Shown here in pieces: positions 46,901 to 60,425 of a stretch of 64,000 bases of DNA. Both the position numbers and the translations under genes were made by a program. The notes beneath the pieces are model-generated. The model was not told the origin of the DNA, did no database searches, and saw nothing but the letters and a program-made list of their open reading frames with translations. Numbering within the stretch: the stretch's first letter is position 1; each line of letters starts with the position of its first letter. Source of the DNA: Helopsaltes ochotensis (Eukaryota > Chordata > Aves > Passeriformes > Locustellidae); the NCBI GenBank assembly GCA_013400155.1, contig VXBM01000283.1:351012-415011 (forward strand), in the 5' to 3' direction.

Positions 46901-49685
46901 TTTTGGTGAGATTATATGCCTAACGGAACCTGGAATAAGTAGGGAAGCTTCAGATCTGACCATTCCCTAGTTCTTCAAGGCTTATTTACTTGTGACGAGC
47001 CAAGGCTACTCCTCAGAGAGTGGTGGTGTCAGAGAAGTAGGTCTGACACGTTCGGTCCTTCGTCTTTGGCAATAAGGTGAGTGCCAGTATGGCTTTCACC
47101 CTGTGAGCAGGGCTGTGTTGGTGTCCAGGACTTCTTGGTCTTGAGATCTCAGGCCTGGGACTGAGGCCTCTCCTTGTTGTCACGCAGCAGAAGGTGAGGG
47201 GTAATATGCAAAGGGCTTACAGAGCATGGCTGCAAGAGAAAAGCTGTATCTACCTGAGCTGGCGTGTCTGCTCTAGTGTGCTACCTGAATGCTCTTTGCC
47301 ACTTCCTGGTAAGAGATGCCAAGTATCCTGGTGCTGAGACAGGACTGATCCCCTGAAAACTGAATGATAGGCTGCCACACTTCATTTATCCAATCATCCT
47401 ATGATCTTTCTTTACCCAGACTAGATGTGGCCACAGAGGCCATGCTGCTTTCTTATAATCTCTCAAGCAGTGAGATGTTTGGGTGGTATTTTCTGGGTTT
47501 AGAAATCTGCGGGGTAAATGGCCACCAGCAGATGGACCACAGGTGTTCGGTGGGGTGATTCATAGGAACATGTGGCGCCAGGTACAGAAGTGAAATGCCA
47601 TCATGGGACTTGCACGGTGTATAGGCAGCAGGAGTAGGACTAGGCCACACACTTTACCACATATGAAGGCCTTGAGGATATCTAAAGTTAGAACTGTGTC
47701 AGAATGAAAGGAAAAAAATGGTAAGATGAGAAAAGAATGGCAAACTGCAGCTGGTTATTGACTGATGGCAGCTAAAGAAAAGGCTTTTACTCATTCAGTG
47801 GGAGGATGTGGGAGGCATGTCTTGACTAATAGGAGTATTTAATGTTTGGAGCAGAGGTGTGACCTGCATCTATGATAAGGCTAATGGAAGAGAAATCCTT
47901 GGCTCTAGGCCTTTGTGACTCAAAACAGTTCAGGGTATAAATGGATCTCTGCTCCATTACCTGAAGGAAAAACCATAAGCTGTTTATGATTACCTAGAGA
48001 GAGATTTTAATTCCGTAGGGCTGAGCAAGCAACAGTTGCTTTAGTCAAAATATTTCTGATTGATAGTCTTGATTTCTTGTCTCTGAACACAGCAAACACA
48101 GTTTTTGCTGAGGGCAGCAGCAAGCAGTCCCAATCACCTCTGTAGCACTGGGGTGGGCTTGAGATTCTGAATGACAGTAGCTTGAGCCTTCATCAACTGC
48201 TGCACGCTCCTGGGCTTGTGAGTCCCTCTGACAATGGCTTGGTTGAAAAGAAATACTGTTCTTGTTATTCCCTGCTACAACTTTTGATCCCTCCTCCCCA
48301 GCTGTTTCTAGGTGCAACCTTCTGTCCCTCAGAACATCAAATATTTTTATGGTAGTTGCTTTTTGCTCCTGTTTTGCATCAAAGAAAGGTACAAATAAGA
48401 ATCAGATAGCAGGCTAAACACTCTCCAAAGAACAGATATGGGGAACAAAAACAAGAAGACTGTTGTGTGAAAAGCAAATCAAATGCCAAAGGAACTGTCA
48501 CTCTGCAAAGTAACTGTGGAAATCTTAATGTGCTAGTTAAAATAATCAGTGACTGCATACCAAGTTACTAAAAGTAACTTCAGGGAGGTAGGGATGCAAT
48601 TGTTTGTGATTATTCAGACCTGATAGGATGCACCTCAATTTGATGTAGAGATCAACCATCAACCTTAAACTGTAGATGCTCAAATTCCTTTTTTAATTTT
48701 ACTTTTCAAAACAGGTTTAAAATAACAGCTAGAGTGAATCTTAATGGGTTAATTCAACACTTTACAGAGGCATTTGAACCAAACCTTGGAGCCAAACATC
48801 TGTGAGCTTTGGGGAAATCCAGGTTCATGTTTTGCAGTTGAAACTCATCTTTGTCTTAAATACATTTTTGTGACAGATGCCAAAACTTCCCATGAGCAAT
48901 TTCTCCCCAACTCCACACCCAAGTCAAACCAGAATATAACTGCAGCTTCATTATGGATCTTTACTTGATTTTCTTACATAGTAATTTATGGTCTTTTATT
49001 AAAAGGTTGTAACCCAAACTCTCCCTGAATGTAACATAGATAATTCCTTGCTTATGCATCTCCCCAGCTTGAACCGGAAAAGATAATTAATGTCTCTTCT
49101 GATGCTTTTTTTTCCTTTTCTTTCCCTCTACTTCATCTTGCTGCAGTGAATTTTGACTTGGTATGAGTTACAGTTTGGTATCAGACCTAAATATTTAGTA
49201 ATTTGGTTTCTGGCCTGGTAATCTTGTTTTATGGCATGTTGTATAATGGAACCTCATTGAACACACTGTTATAAGTTAATATGAGGGAGCAGGTGTGCGT
49301 GCCTGTTAATCACCTTAAATATCCATTCGGTATCTCTTGATGCTATTAACATGTTTGCCCTTTGTTTTTATACACAGCAGGAATGAGGACTAAGATAAAA
49401 TATATGAATTAATAGAGGAAGGCTGAAATTAGTACATAACCTTAGAGTGTACCTCACACAAAAGAAGTAAAAGAAGTTAAATGGCAAAACCAAAGAACCT
49501 CTCCCAGGAGAGTGGATCTGCAGGTTAAGTTCAAATTCTATAAATGGATTCTCCTGTGTATTTATCCATATTTACATATATGTGGCCTATATACCAGTTT
49601 TTATATGCCTACAGGACTCCAGGTAAACTTTACAAAAAGTTTGTGCATCAGTATGTAGGTAGTTACAGAACTAAACTGCACAATA
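43991..49685. other. Long non-coding stretch, nothing recognised
   Basis: A TTTGGCAATAAGGTGAG phrase at about 47065-47082 resembles a decayed poly(A) signal next to a splice-donor-like sequence, in a local CpG cluster (47050-47066). It could be LTR debris. The AT-rich 48650-49400 part contains many TAAT cores and could be conserved non-coding DNA, which this single sequence cannot test. Confidence 0.4.
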
Positions 49686-49706
49686 ACTCAGTCAATGAGA
49701 CTGAGT
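49686..49706. repeat. Perfect inverted repeat, 8-bp arms
   Basis: ACTCAGTC (49686-49693), a 5-base spacer, and GACTGAGT (49699-49706). This is a small hairpin-capable element of unknown role. Confidence 0.85.
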
Positions 49707-52700
49707 GAGTGCTTTTATTAAACCGGTTCCAGTTTTGCACTGCAGGGTGGAATCCAGGAATTTAAACTATCAGGAGGGTACCAGTACCTAGAAAACAAAA
49801 GGATTTCTACTACACATTTCATAGTCTGCTGAAGCAGCTCTGCATTAACATGCTTTATGTTGGCTGTAGAGCCTAGCTAAGAACTAGCTGGTACTGCTAC
49901 TGCAACTTGCCCTCTCGTAATCACCTGTAACCATAATGTAAAGGATAGAGTGGATGTTTGCAAACATTAGGTGGTGGCAGTATGGGACTCATTTGTAGGA
50001 AAGTTGTAGCTACAGAGGAGGCGCCATACCAGCTGCAATCACAGATCTGTTTTTTTGTTAGTTTGGGATATTTTCTAGGTTACCACACTTTTACCTTTGT
50101 AAGTTAATATGGCCTCCATCATCCTTGTACCTGAATGCCTTGCAGATTGCAGTATTCTTATCTTCACAGCCATGTTGTGATGTGAAGAGATACTTATATT
50201 CCCATCTTCCCAAGTATACACTCACTAGGATCACAGAGATCATCTTAGTACTGCCATTCATTGTCGCTATTGGCTCCTCTGTTATTTACTTAAGTCTTTA
50301 TTTGATCTGAAATATTTTTGGTTGTGCCCTTTAATCATTTAAAGTATTGTTTACTCTCTTCCTCCTTTCCCCATTTACGGGGTTTATTACCCTGTTTGAA
50401 CGTTGCTTTTCGGATCATGCACTGAGTAACATTCTAAGAGAGTGCTCATTAAAGGGCTTCAGCAGCAACTGTGCCTGTGTATTGGGTGGCATAAATGAAG
50501 GTATTCTTCTAAACTCAGGTACAACAAGCAGGATTGTTAAATCTAGAACCTCAGGGTGGGGTTTCTAAGAGCATAGTTGTGTCAATGTAATTAAAGTGTG
50601 ATTATCTTTCTTCTTTTTCTTCTGCTTTTCCCTTCTCCCCTTGTACCAAGCTTGATTAAGACAACGCTAAACTTTTGGTGGGCATTGTTTTGACTTAAAT
50701 GGGGCATCTATGGATTGAGCTCTGTCAGTTTGGGAAAACAGTTGCTGTCAGCAGATTACCTTACCATTTATGGAGATAGTTTTAATCAGAGATTATTTCT
50801 TTGTATTTTGGAGTATTTGCAAGAAATAAAAATATTTCATAATCTTTTTTTTTTTTCATTCCGTATTTCTTTTCATCTTTATGGTTTGTGTCTAATAGCA
50901 AATATATTTTATTGTCCTCATTGCAAAGGAAATCACCCACTCTTTATTTTGGCTCCTCTTCTGTAGGATCAGTCATGCTGGCAGAGTGACATACGACAGC
51001 AGTGAAAGTGCACAACATTTTTTCCATGCAATTTCTTTGCTCTTTTGGATCTAATTCCAAGCTTCTTAGTGCCCCAGAGAAAATATTATTAATATATTGT
51101 GATTCTTGGCACTCATGAAACCTGCTGTTTGTGTTCAACAAGTGACTTTCCTTCCCCACATGGCATGTGAAGTTTCAGGGTCTGATTCCCATTCCTCTGT
51201 GTACATGTCAGATCAATGTAAATATGATGAAGCCAAATAATGACATAGTTTTCCATAGTTTCTCAGGGTTAGGTGTGCATGACTGCAGTGAGAAACCAGC
51301 TTACAATGTTTGCCTCATCTGACAACTGTTTCCAGTAGCACTGACATAAGAGAACAGGCCAAGAAGAGGTACTGCTGAGCTCAGTGGCAGATCCTTGGCA
51401 CTGCTGTGTTTGTGAAGGCTTTGCTTCCTTATCCTGTTCCTGCTACATCTTTAATTTGTTTAGCATACAGAAAGTCTCATTATTCTTAATAGGAGTTGTT
51501 GAGAAGTGAGTATGTTTGAAAGTCTGCCTGTGCATGCTTAATGAACACACTCAAGGGAAATCAAACATTTGGGATTCCTGTTGAAATTCCTCATTGAACC
51601 CCAAAGACTTTTTAAAGCAGAAAGAGCAGTTACTTCATGCAGAAAATATGTCTTCTATGTGCCTTGCTTTTTCTCCCTTTCTCAATCACTATGTGAAAAT
51701 ATTTTCACTGTGTTTTTAACATATTTTACCTGTATTTTACTGCCAGCAGAAAAATAAAACTGTATGGCAAAATCTGTATGTTGTGTACCACTGGTGCAAC
51801 TCACTCGAGCTGTTACCATTTGGGAATCCAAGATAGGTGCTGGAAGTACCCATTTACACCACAGGAAAGTACCTATCTTCTACTACATGTTTCAACAACT
51901 GACATCAAGGGTTATTTTCTGCCATCCTGCACAGATGGTAGGTTTTTTTTCTGGTCAGGACAAAAGGCCTCTCAAGTTATAGATTGTCTATGCTGTATCA
52001 CTTTCCATAGAGTCCATATTTTAACTCACGGGGATTCATCATGATCCCTGTTCTGATTTTCCTCCTTCTGCATTAATTACTGGGAGAAGAGGAGAGGAGG
52101 GCATCTTTCTGTGCTAGCACAGTGTGCTGGGCTTGGTGAGTTTCTAGTATGATGCCTAGGTGAGCACTAGTCTCTTTTCTCTGTTACATCTACTATGTCC
52201 TCATAGCTGGAGGTAATGCCAACCATTTTTCTCTAGTAAAACTTTTGATACCTATAGCAAGATCATTAGTGGGCAGTGATTCTGTTAAGATATCAAAACA
52301 TGATATTGGATGCTATGTAGAACAGCAAAAATGAGGAACGCTTGCCTCCTCAAACAGATCGGAGCCTTGCCTGGCTGGTCTTCGCACTGAGATTGCTGCA
52401 ATTGCCTTGTTCTGATGCAGCCGAAATGACCAGGAGCGTTCAGCTGGGAAAACATCTGTCTCCTGCCTTCATGCATGAATCATTGTCTCTGCATACCTGC
52501 CAGAAGCACCTTTCTTCAGGGTTTACCTGTCCTAATGGTGAGCTCAGTGGAAAGCATGAGTCACTTCCAGCATTTGTGAGTCATCCAACCAAGTCTTAGA
52601 TAATAGCAACAGTATTGTGGAAAAATGACGGCATGTAATAGAAGACTCTTGAATTAATTCCATTAATTTTAAATCCATCTGTAGATTATTGTAACAGGGT

Positions 52701-53361
52701 GAAATTTTCATTGTGCTCTAGAAATTACTTTAATTTTTGTATAAGTATTATTATCTACCAAATTCCATAGACGTTTGATCTCAGTAAAGACCTAGTTTTG
52801 TTTGTGGCCTTATGGGGATATCTTTCTCAATGAAATATCACACAAGGATGTTTAATTTGTACTCCTTCCAACTAAACTTGCAGATGAACTCCTCCTTCCT
52901 CTTGACTGGTTTACATGATCTTGGGCTGTAGTGATCACGAGTCTTTGGTTTTAATTTAAGCAGAGCTGGGATTTTAGCTTCAGACTTTTGTATCTATTTC
53001 TGATGAAAATCTTGAACCACTTGACATATAACCCCTGAATTTAGTCTACCATTTTAGATGTTCAAAGGGCTTTTCATTTGCAAAGCTCAGTTTATGGGCT
53101 TCCTGTTTGTTTTTTAATTCAAGCTAGTCTAGAAAAATTATAAAAGCAGACTGAAATAACAAAGCTACTTCTCTTGTTTTACTTGTAGATCTGAGAAACG
53201 ACTAAGTAAATGTCAGCCAGATTTATTTCAAAAAGAAAAACAGCTTTCTATCTTAGGTGTTAAACCTCACTTTGAATAATAATGAACCCCTGAAATTGCT
53301 GATAGGTAGACTCTCTAGCTGTAAAATAAAAAGGGGGGACATGGAGAGAAGGATCAAGAGC
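49707..53361. other. AT-rich non-coding DNA
   Basis: Nothing is recognised. A T run of about eleven lies near 50848-50858. A slightly CpG-richer patch is at 52338-52440, crossed by an unrecognised 85-codon frame (52342-52599, plus). Confidence 0.45.
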
Positions 53362-53399
53362 TATTATTGTAATTCAATGTATTATTATTGTAATTGATG
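53362..53399. repeat. Imperfect tandem repeat of an AT-rich 18-20-mer
   Basis: TATTATTGTAATTCAATG is directly followed by TATTATTATTGTAATTGATG. This is a two-unit duplication with an added ATT. Confidence 0.8.
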
Positions 53400-56300
53400 A
53401 ATTGCACAATAGGGTGTAGCTCTCTACAGTTAATAACAAGTGATGAAATTAGATCTCCAAATCAAAAAACTCAGTTATATCACTTGTCCTCTCCTGGGAG
53501 CTTGGGATAGATGTGCTGGGTACTCTGCATTCTGGTTGCCCAGTGGAGCCCTTCATTTCAGACGCACAAAGTGTGCAGTACATTGTGTGTCTGTTTTAGC
53601 AGATGAGTGGAAATGACGCACCAGAGTGATGGTGCCAGAAGTACGATGGAAAAAAAACCAAAACCTTTATAGATATTGCTTTTTAAGCTGCTCACATAAC
53701 AGGCATTTAAAAGATATAGGAGTACAACCATGCTTTTCTTCTTTGCCGTTTCTGCCTAAGGAGGTAATCTTTCTCAGGGACAAATGAGGGAAATATTTAA
53801 TTACATTTATGAGAAAGGCAGCAGAGATAAGCTATGAACGTTTTACTCTGTGTGTTTGTGGGTGTATGAACACTTTGTGGGGAGAGGAAAGATCTTCTCA
53901 GCTTCCCCAGTTATTCATTACTTGTCTGAAGCTTGCCTAATTGCACTCTGAGAGGTTATCAATTCTAACAAAGCCATCATTAGGGGATACTGATTTTTTT
54001 TTTCCAATCAAATTCCCTGGAGGCTCAAAATTGTTAATATTTATTAAAGGAAGAAAGTCAAGGCAGAAGAAGAAAATCAATCTCTGAGCTAACAGTGGGG
54101 GGAATAAATCCCTGCTGGTGCTAGTTCTTGGTATTGTTGTTAACTATTCACCAGAAGGACTCTAAGGGTGTCTCTGCCTCATTGAAAATAGTGTTTGTGA
54201 TAAATGTGGTGCCCAGAGAAGGTCCAAAGATAATGGTGAAAATTAAAGACTATTTTCTTCCAGCTAATTGCATAGTCTAGGAAACTAGGTTATAACTGTA
54301 TCTGAGAATATTTTAGTGAGATAAATGCATTTTTTTAACTGTCATATCTAGCTTTGCTGCTAAACAGAAGAAGAGATAAGAGCTAGCTTTTAAAAACATT
54401 TTAATGGAAATCCTGTGGACTGGATTGCAGTCATCACTCAGATTAAATTGAAGTTGAGTGTTTGTGCCTAAATATTTTTGGTCATCCATGCCAATGCTGA
54501 ATTCAGTATAATGGGATGATTTTGACATAGCTAGGTCTTGAGGACTGGCATGTTTTCAAAGGTTTATATTCTGCTTTGACATTCCTATCAGTATCATTGG
54601 GTGTTCAGCAATTAAAACCAACACTTTTTGACTTGAAGTTCTGTTCCTAATTGCCATGGTAGATTTACAGTTTACTACATGCCATACCAAAAGGTTATAT
54701 TCAGGGCATAATGTCCATCTGTAATCATCCAGAAATACAGACACTGGGATTTCTTCACAGCTGCAATAATATTACTGTAAGATGTAATATGTGAGAGCGG
54801 TCATGTCAGCTCTATAGATCATAGAGAGTCCCTGAAATAGGATGCCAGATCAGATTCCAGATTCTCTCCCCTTAAGTTTGAGTGTGTTCAAACTTTCAAA
54901 AACCTTCTCTGGAGAAGTCTGGGGGAGAGGGAGAGTGAAAAGTAAGCATTTGGTCTCTTCTCTTTAATCTCATTACCTTCATTAATCGGTTTCTCAGGAG
55001 AGTTGGTACTCTGTCCCTAAATCTCTTTGTTCTTTATGCCTTCACTTTGTACTGTCTTCTGAAAGCATTGTGCGTTTATTTACCCGTCTAGTTTTGGCAA
55101 TTCCCTACCGTGCCATGCGTGATTATGGTAAAAACGAGTTCAGGAGTAACTCAATACACTCTTGTTTTTTCTGATTGATAATTAATTTGCCCTCAACAGA
55201 AGAAAAATACAATCTGACTTTAAATAACTTTTGCTCCTGACTGGTTTTGAGGCAAACAGTAGATTTACATTATGGCAAAAAGTCACCAGGAAGAAAAATC
55301 GCAATTTCCCATTGCATATATAATTATTTTGCACAGCTTATGAGAAAGTGACATATGATAAGAGAAGCTGAACACCAAGGCCAGTGAAAATCTCAGAATT
55401 TGTTTAAACTTCTAGTGCTGGAAGGTGAAGCTGTAATATAAACACATGCTGCCCTGTCAGGTCACTCCACAGGATTCCATTCTGCTAATTTTGCTTTTAA
55501 ATACCTCTGACTGATATGACTTCTGTTAATTCTGCTTTCTAAAGGTCAGACAGACACCCATCTATTGGGTGTTGTACAACAGGATTTCCTGAATTCTGGA
55601 CCAGGAAAAATATTTCTGGACGGTGAGTAAACACCTCTTTGTTCATTTCCAGACAAGGGCTGAATTCTAGACTGGATGAACAGAAATCTTTTCCAGAAGT
55701 AGGCCTTACAGGTATGATAGCTAGAAGGAAATGTTATTGTACTTTTATCTCCCTTCCTAAATCAGTGCCATTTTGAACAGATTCTGCCACTTTGGCTGTC
55801 TGGATTTCATACTTTTGAGGTCTCATGCTTAGCGGCTCTGCCACAACAGCCGTCCTTCCTCATCTCCCTGACTTACCCCTGGCGCAGTGTGGTTCCTCCA
55901 AGCTGACCAGCAAGGCCACTTGGGAGCTCTGACAACTCCTGGCACAAATTACCTTTGCAGCCAGCCCTCTGTCTAGCAGGAATGAACCCATCATAAGGAT
56001 CACTACACGATGAAGTTTCAAGTATAATTTGCAGCATAAATTCAGACTTGGATGTGCCTTGAGTTCTCTCTCATGGTTATGACATCTGATTATTTTTACA
56101 CAGGTTCTGCAAAGTACCAATCATTTTTTTTTGTCTAGAGCTTGATGTATTTAACAGCTTGGAGAATAAAAAAAATGCCAGCTCCACTTGCACTTCTTAG
56201 CCACACAGAAGTTGTGTAACAGTCCAGCACAAACATAGCCATCTATATCTGGAAAATTTGTTCAAAATCTCTCCTGAGGAAGTAGCAATGCACAAGAGTT

Positions 56301-59300
56301 AAAGGAAAGATCCTTTTAGGTTAAGCATTTCTAATCAAAACTTTTCAAAAGATCCCAAAGAAACATTATTCAATTCATTTAAATTTTACCTGAGCATTGG
56401 CAAACTTCCACAGGCTTGTTCTGAGCCCCACTATGAATGGTTTTTGAATCTGGGAAGAACGTAAGTTTGAAGTGGTGTTTGGATCTGCAATAACAGCACA
56501 TGTTCAGCTGTGTAAGAGCAGAGCTGGAAGGCTGAGCAACTTAATACTTGGTTCCCCTTGCACCAAGACATGTGGGAAGATACTTATGTTTTAATTTACT
56601 ATTGAAAAGGAGGAAATATTGCTGAGATTCTGGGAAACTTCTGCCTGGAATTTGAAAGGACGATGCTCCCTAGTAGATAAAAAGCAGGAATATCAGCAAG
56701 CTCTAAAGGAGTTAAGTCATCTTGTCTGGGATGAACTCAGATTAACAGTGTGGATTCACCTCTGCTCGATAAACCCAGGAGAGCCAAGCTGAGCACATTC
56801 CTTAGCTAACACAGTGTAGTATCTCACAGACCAACAGGCTGAAAGGTCCAGTCTAGCATTTTTCCCTTGTCTGCCTGAGGTTAAAGTGCTTTTCACCCCA
56901 GAGGTTAACAGTGGGAGTCTGTTCATGCACAGGACCCCACTCAGGCAGCACAAATTTTCTGGGATGGATTACAACGGTTCCTCCTCCTTTCCGCAATAAA
57001 CCACTACTTAGGTTGACTATCCCTTCCCGTTGCTCCCACCAGTAGCCAAGTTGCATCAACTGTTGTATGACTAAGTTTTAAAGCTTCTTTCTGCAAGCAG
57101 GAAGGCATTTGTGATTATCTCTGACTTGGGGATATTGCTTCAGTCACTTTTCAGGAGGTCTTGAGAAATCAGGCTGGAATTTCCAAATGTTTGTTGGATG
57201 AGAAGTGTGATGGCTGGTAAGGTTACTGAGGACAAAGATTGCTGCACTAGGGAGCATCTGAGGACCTAAAGGTTAAATCCCCACTGGCTGTAGAAGACCA
57301 ACAACGAAATCCCAACAGCTATATAGTAGGCCATCTTTCATAAGACTATTGTGCAAACAAACCACTTTCACAGCAGGATACCTTAGACTGCATTCCTCAC
57401 TAGCAGCTGTTATTGAGTGGGTTCTGTCTCCCTTTCCCCTGTGGAGGACAGGCTAAGGTGCTTTATGCCCTCACCTGAAAGTGATTTATCCTTCTATTAC
57501 CACAGACTCTGAGCTATGGATTGTGCTTCTGAGGGTGATGGGAAACACCAGTGCTTTTGACCCAGAGACTAAAATCTTCACACTGGACTATTTGTCATGA
57601 CAATTCTATGGTACAGCTATGGGCAATTTGCTGATGTGGATTAAATCATCCGTTTTATTAGAAGTCCCCTTTTTCAATGGTTTAACATTTTATCCATGAA
57701 ATTATTGGTTTGATTTTCCCTTAACTCTGGCCAAGAATTAATGTATGTGTAAAGTTGCAAATGTATTCTGTTTTTTCTCCAAATGTGAAAGGTTTGCCAC
57801 AGGGAACAAGCAGCATGTGGTGTCTGGTCAAGGCACCGGACTAAACGTCTCAGACAACAGAATGATGATTCCAAAGCAATATTTAATCTTCACAATCCAC
57901 TAACTTCTGGGAAACTTAGATTTAAAATCCCTTTGTTGCAACCAACTCCCATGCCTCTCCAGAGCTGGGTCATTCCTCTTCTCGCATATCTAAGGGTCTT
58001 GTGATTTAACAGTTTGGGAAATAAACCAGCACAAAATACAGTTCATGGCTTGGTACCTCCTACAGTTTGATGTGCCTATGATATCTTCTAATTTCACTGC
58101 TTCTGTAAATATCAAAAATAAAATTTTAATATAAGAGGTTAATATAAGACCCTATGCTGCTGATATCTGATGCTGAAGCCTTAAAAAATAATTGAGTAGA
58201 TTGCTGGGAGTGACTACATTGAGGTCTTACTCCTGAAGAAAATATTAATCAGTTTCCTAAGGCTGCAGACACATCACAGCCAGCTACAGTCTGATTATCT
58301 GCTTCCCAGATTTAGAGCAATCCTCAGAATGCCATGGGAGGACTGACCCTGAGGAGCTCAGTTTGGCTGCCTTGCAGCATGCTGGAGCAGACACCACACC
58401 CGGAGCCTGTCGTCTGCTCACCGGCTGCCAGAGAGCCCCACTGCCATCTGTGTCCAGCCAGGCAAATGCCAAGGGGGAGCCGAGCCCATAGGATTAGGCA
58501 GCCCCAAAATGCTGTGCTGTGCAGCCCTGAAAAGCATTTCCTCTTAAAATCAGTTGGTAGAAGCCTTTGTGGGGAAGACAGCACATGAATGAGCAAGCAC
58601 AAACACTTATCAGAGGTGGTTCATACAGATGAACTACTTGGAAGGAAAACAGTCATGAGTAATGTCTTGATTTGAAAGGAAGCAGAGCCTTCCCACACAT
58701 AAGAATTAAATGAACCTCCAGTGTGACACAAGTAACTATGTTCCTGTTATGCATTATAGGCTTTGCTTTGGTCTATGAAGTTGGCATAATGACACTCTCT
58801 GTTGATAACCAAAGGCTGAATTGATCACCCTCTAATATCACAGTGGCATTGGTTTCCTAATACTGAGTTAATGGCATTTTAGAAATAGCTCAGCAGGTCA
58901 GATTGGCGAGTGGATGTTGTCCAACTAAAGCTTGGAATTTTAGATACTGCTGCTCATAGGTGTAGTATCTCTGTCTGATTTAACTTCATCAGCATTAACA
59001 CAGGCCCTAGTGACTACAAACTCCTTTCTGTTTGGGGTTGAATTCTCTGTTTAGCAAGGCTGTGTAGATATGTATATGCTGTTAGTTTGAATGTAGCATG
59101 GGTTTATCAGTACTCCCTCACTCATCCTCGCACTGAAACAGTTTTTTATGATAGAATGTCCCTCTAAATTGTCAGGTTGAGCCCAAAGACTTCTAACCTT
59201 ATTGTTTAAGTCTGCTGCTCTAACTATAGCTGGACAATACATTTTACTATTTGCTGGCAGTTCTCTTATAAATTGCTAGAAGAGCTCACTTCATTCAGAA

Positions 59301-59845
59301 GCTTGTCACTCAAAGTTTAGTCTAAAAGCAGTATATTTGGAAACAAGGTTTCCAGATGCTTTTCTGAAATGAAGCACCACTTTTGATGAAAAAAATAAAT
59401 AGCTGAAAAAAAAATGAACTCTGGTTTGTGGTTAACTCACGTCACGACGTTTCATTCCTCTTTGAAACACCAGCAGAAGCAAGGCAAATGCTCATGTCGT
59501 TGTTCATATTGGCACTTCAGGCTTGGAAAGACCTGTGAGCAAGGTAGCTAGAGGTGGCTGGGGGTGAGCTGGCAGAGCAGGGCTTGACAAACTGTGCACA
59601 TCATCAGCCAGGCAAATCCTAAAGGGATGCCCCACTTCAGCCCCTGCTGACTGAGGAAAGCTACCAGGCTGTTAAACATCCTTTAATGCCTTTAGGCTGT
59701 GCTGACGACTGTAAAGATAGTCACCTATTTTACTGAAAAAGGAAAAAAAAATTGTTTTTCAATGCTCATTCTGAACATATCTTGTTCCTAGTGGACTAAC
59801 AAGACCAGATAACCAGGGTCATCAGCCTATGACCAAGAAAATGCC
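53400..59845. other. Long non-coding stretch
   Basis: No mobile element is recognised. An exon-like 78-base interval (55545-55622) with splice-like ends is discussed as a finding. A GC-richer patch at 58330-58560 carries overlapping frames on both strands and no family motif. Confidence 0.42.
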
Positions 59846-60425
59846 TCCTTCCAAAAATGTGTATTATTCCTTGTAGTGGCTACCTCAGCTTCCCTGAAAG
59901 GAAGATATGGACGGTTCGGCACAGCAAGAACCACACAGGACACTCGATGAGGAGAAGGATCCAAAAGAGGGCTTTTTGTTTATTCTTTCTTTCTTAAGTA
60001 GACTGTAGGTCCATGCCAGGGATTGGATGAGAAGGTGAACACCTCTCATCTCCACTGGCCTAGCTGACGGTCAGTCAGTACAATTTGTATCCAAAGGTAT
60101 GTGATGTTTACTAATCTATTTCCTAAACAAACCTTATTTTACAGATAACACCAGCGTGAGAACGGCAAAGCACTACCTAAACATTGAGGATTCTGACTCC
60201 ATTCTAAAAGCTAAGAAAGACATCAGAAAGGCTGCAAAAATCAGGGCAACAGGAAGAGGCCTGATACTGTAGGCAGACACATTTCTTGTAAAGATGCTAG
60301 ACCTAATGGCAGTTTTAAGAGTACTTTCTGTACAGGGTCTTGCTTTATGCATTAGTTAAATTGGACACAAAGTTTGCAACAACAGAATAAAATTCATTAA
60401 CACTATCTCCTAATTTTTCTCTTGG
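59846..60425 (+). repeat. Local duplication, copy 1 (interrupted by an LTR)
   Basis: The left part (59846-59905) and right part (60252-60425) align in order with the uninterrupted copy 2 at 62058-62285. Shared landmarks are TGTAGTGGCTACCTCAGCTT against TGTGGTGGTCATCTCAGCTT, and TTTTAAGAGTACTTTC against CTTTAAGAGTACTTTC. By eye the identity is about 70-80 percent with small gaps. It is either an old tandem-type duplication (offset about 2 kb) or two copies of an unnamed ancient repeat. Confidence 0.7.
59906..60251 (-). mobile_element. Solo LTR, same family as 16974-17257, 6-bp target duplication
   Basis: On the minus strand this 346-bp element begins TGTTGCCCTGATTTTTGCAG, close to TGTCGCCCTGGTTTTTCAG of the 17-kb LTR, and ends ACCGTCCATA. 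Shared internal blocks include CTCA(T/G)CCAATCC, a TATA-like ACTTAAG, AATAAA (complement of 59979-59984) followed by GCCCTCTTTTG, and a pyrimidine-rich U5. Target duplications are GGAAGA at 59900-59905 and 60252-60257. Copy 2 of the host duplication shows the unoccupied site near 62121-62130. It is about 62 bp longer than its relative, so the two belong to different subfamilies. The exon-like acceptor and 42-codon frame at 60145-60272 lie mostly within it. Confidence 0.85.

Noticed and set aside
52342..52599. 85-codon frame in a slightly CpG-richer patch, considered as an exon.
   Set aside because: Splice-like borders are not convincing and the peptide is unrecognised.
60145..60272. Exon-like ORF: TTATTTTACAG acceptor followed by a 42-codon lysine-rich frame ending in TAG, with a donor-like CAAAG/GTATGT 48 bases upstream.
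   Set aside because: It lies almost wholly inside the solo LTR at 59906-60251, whose ends, duplication and family relationship are well supported. The frame starts and stops without conserved context, so the match to an exon is coincidental.
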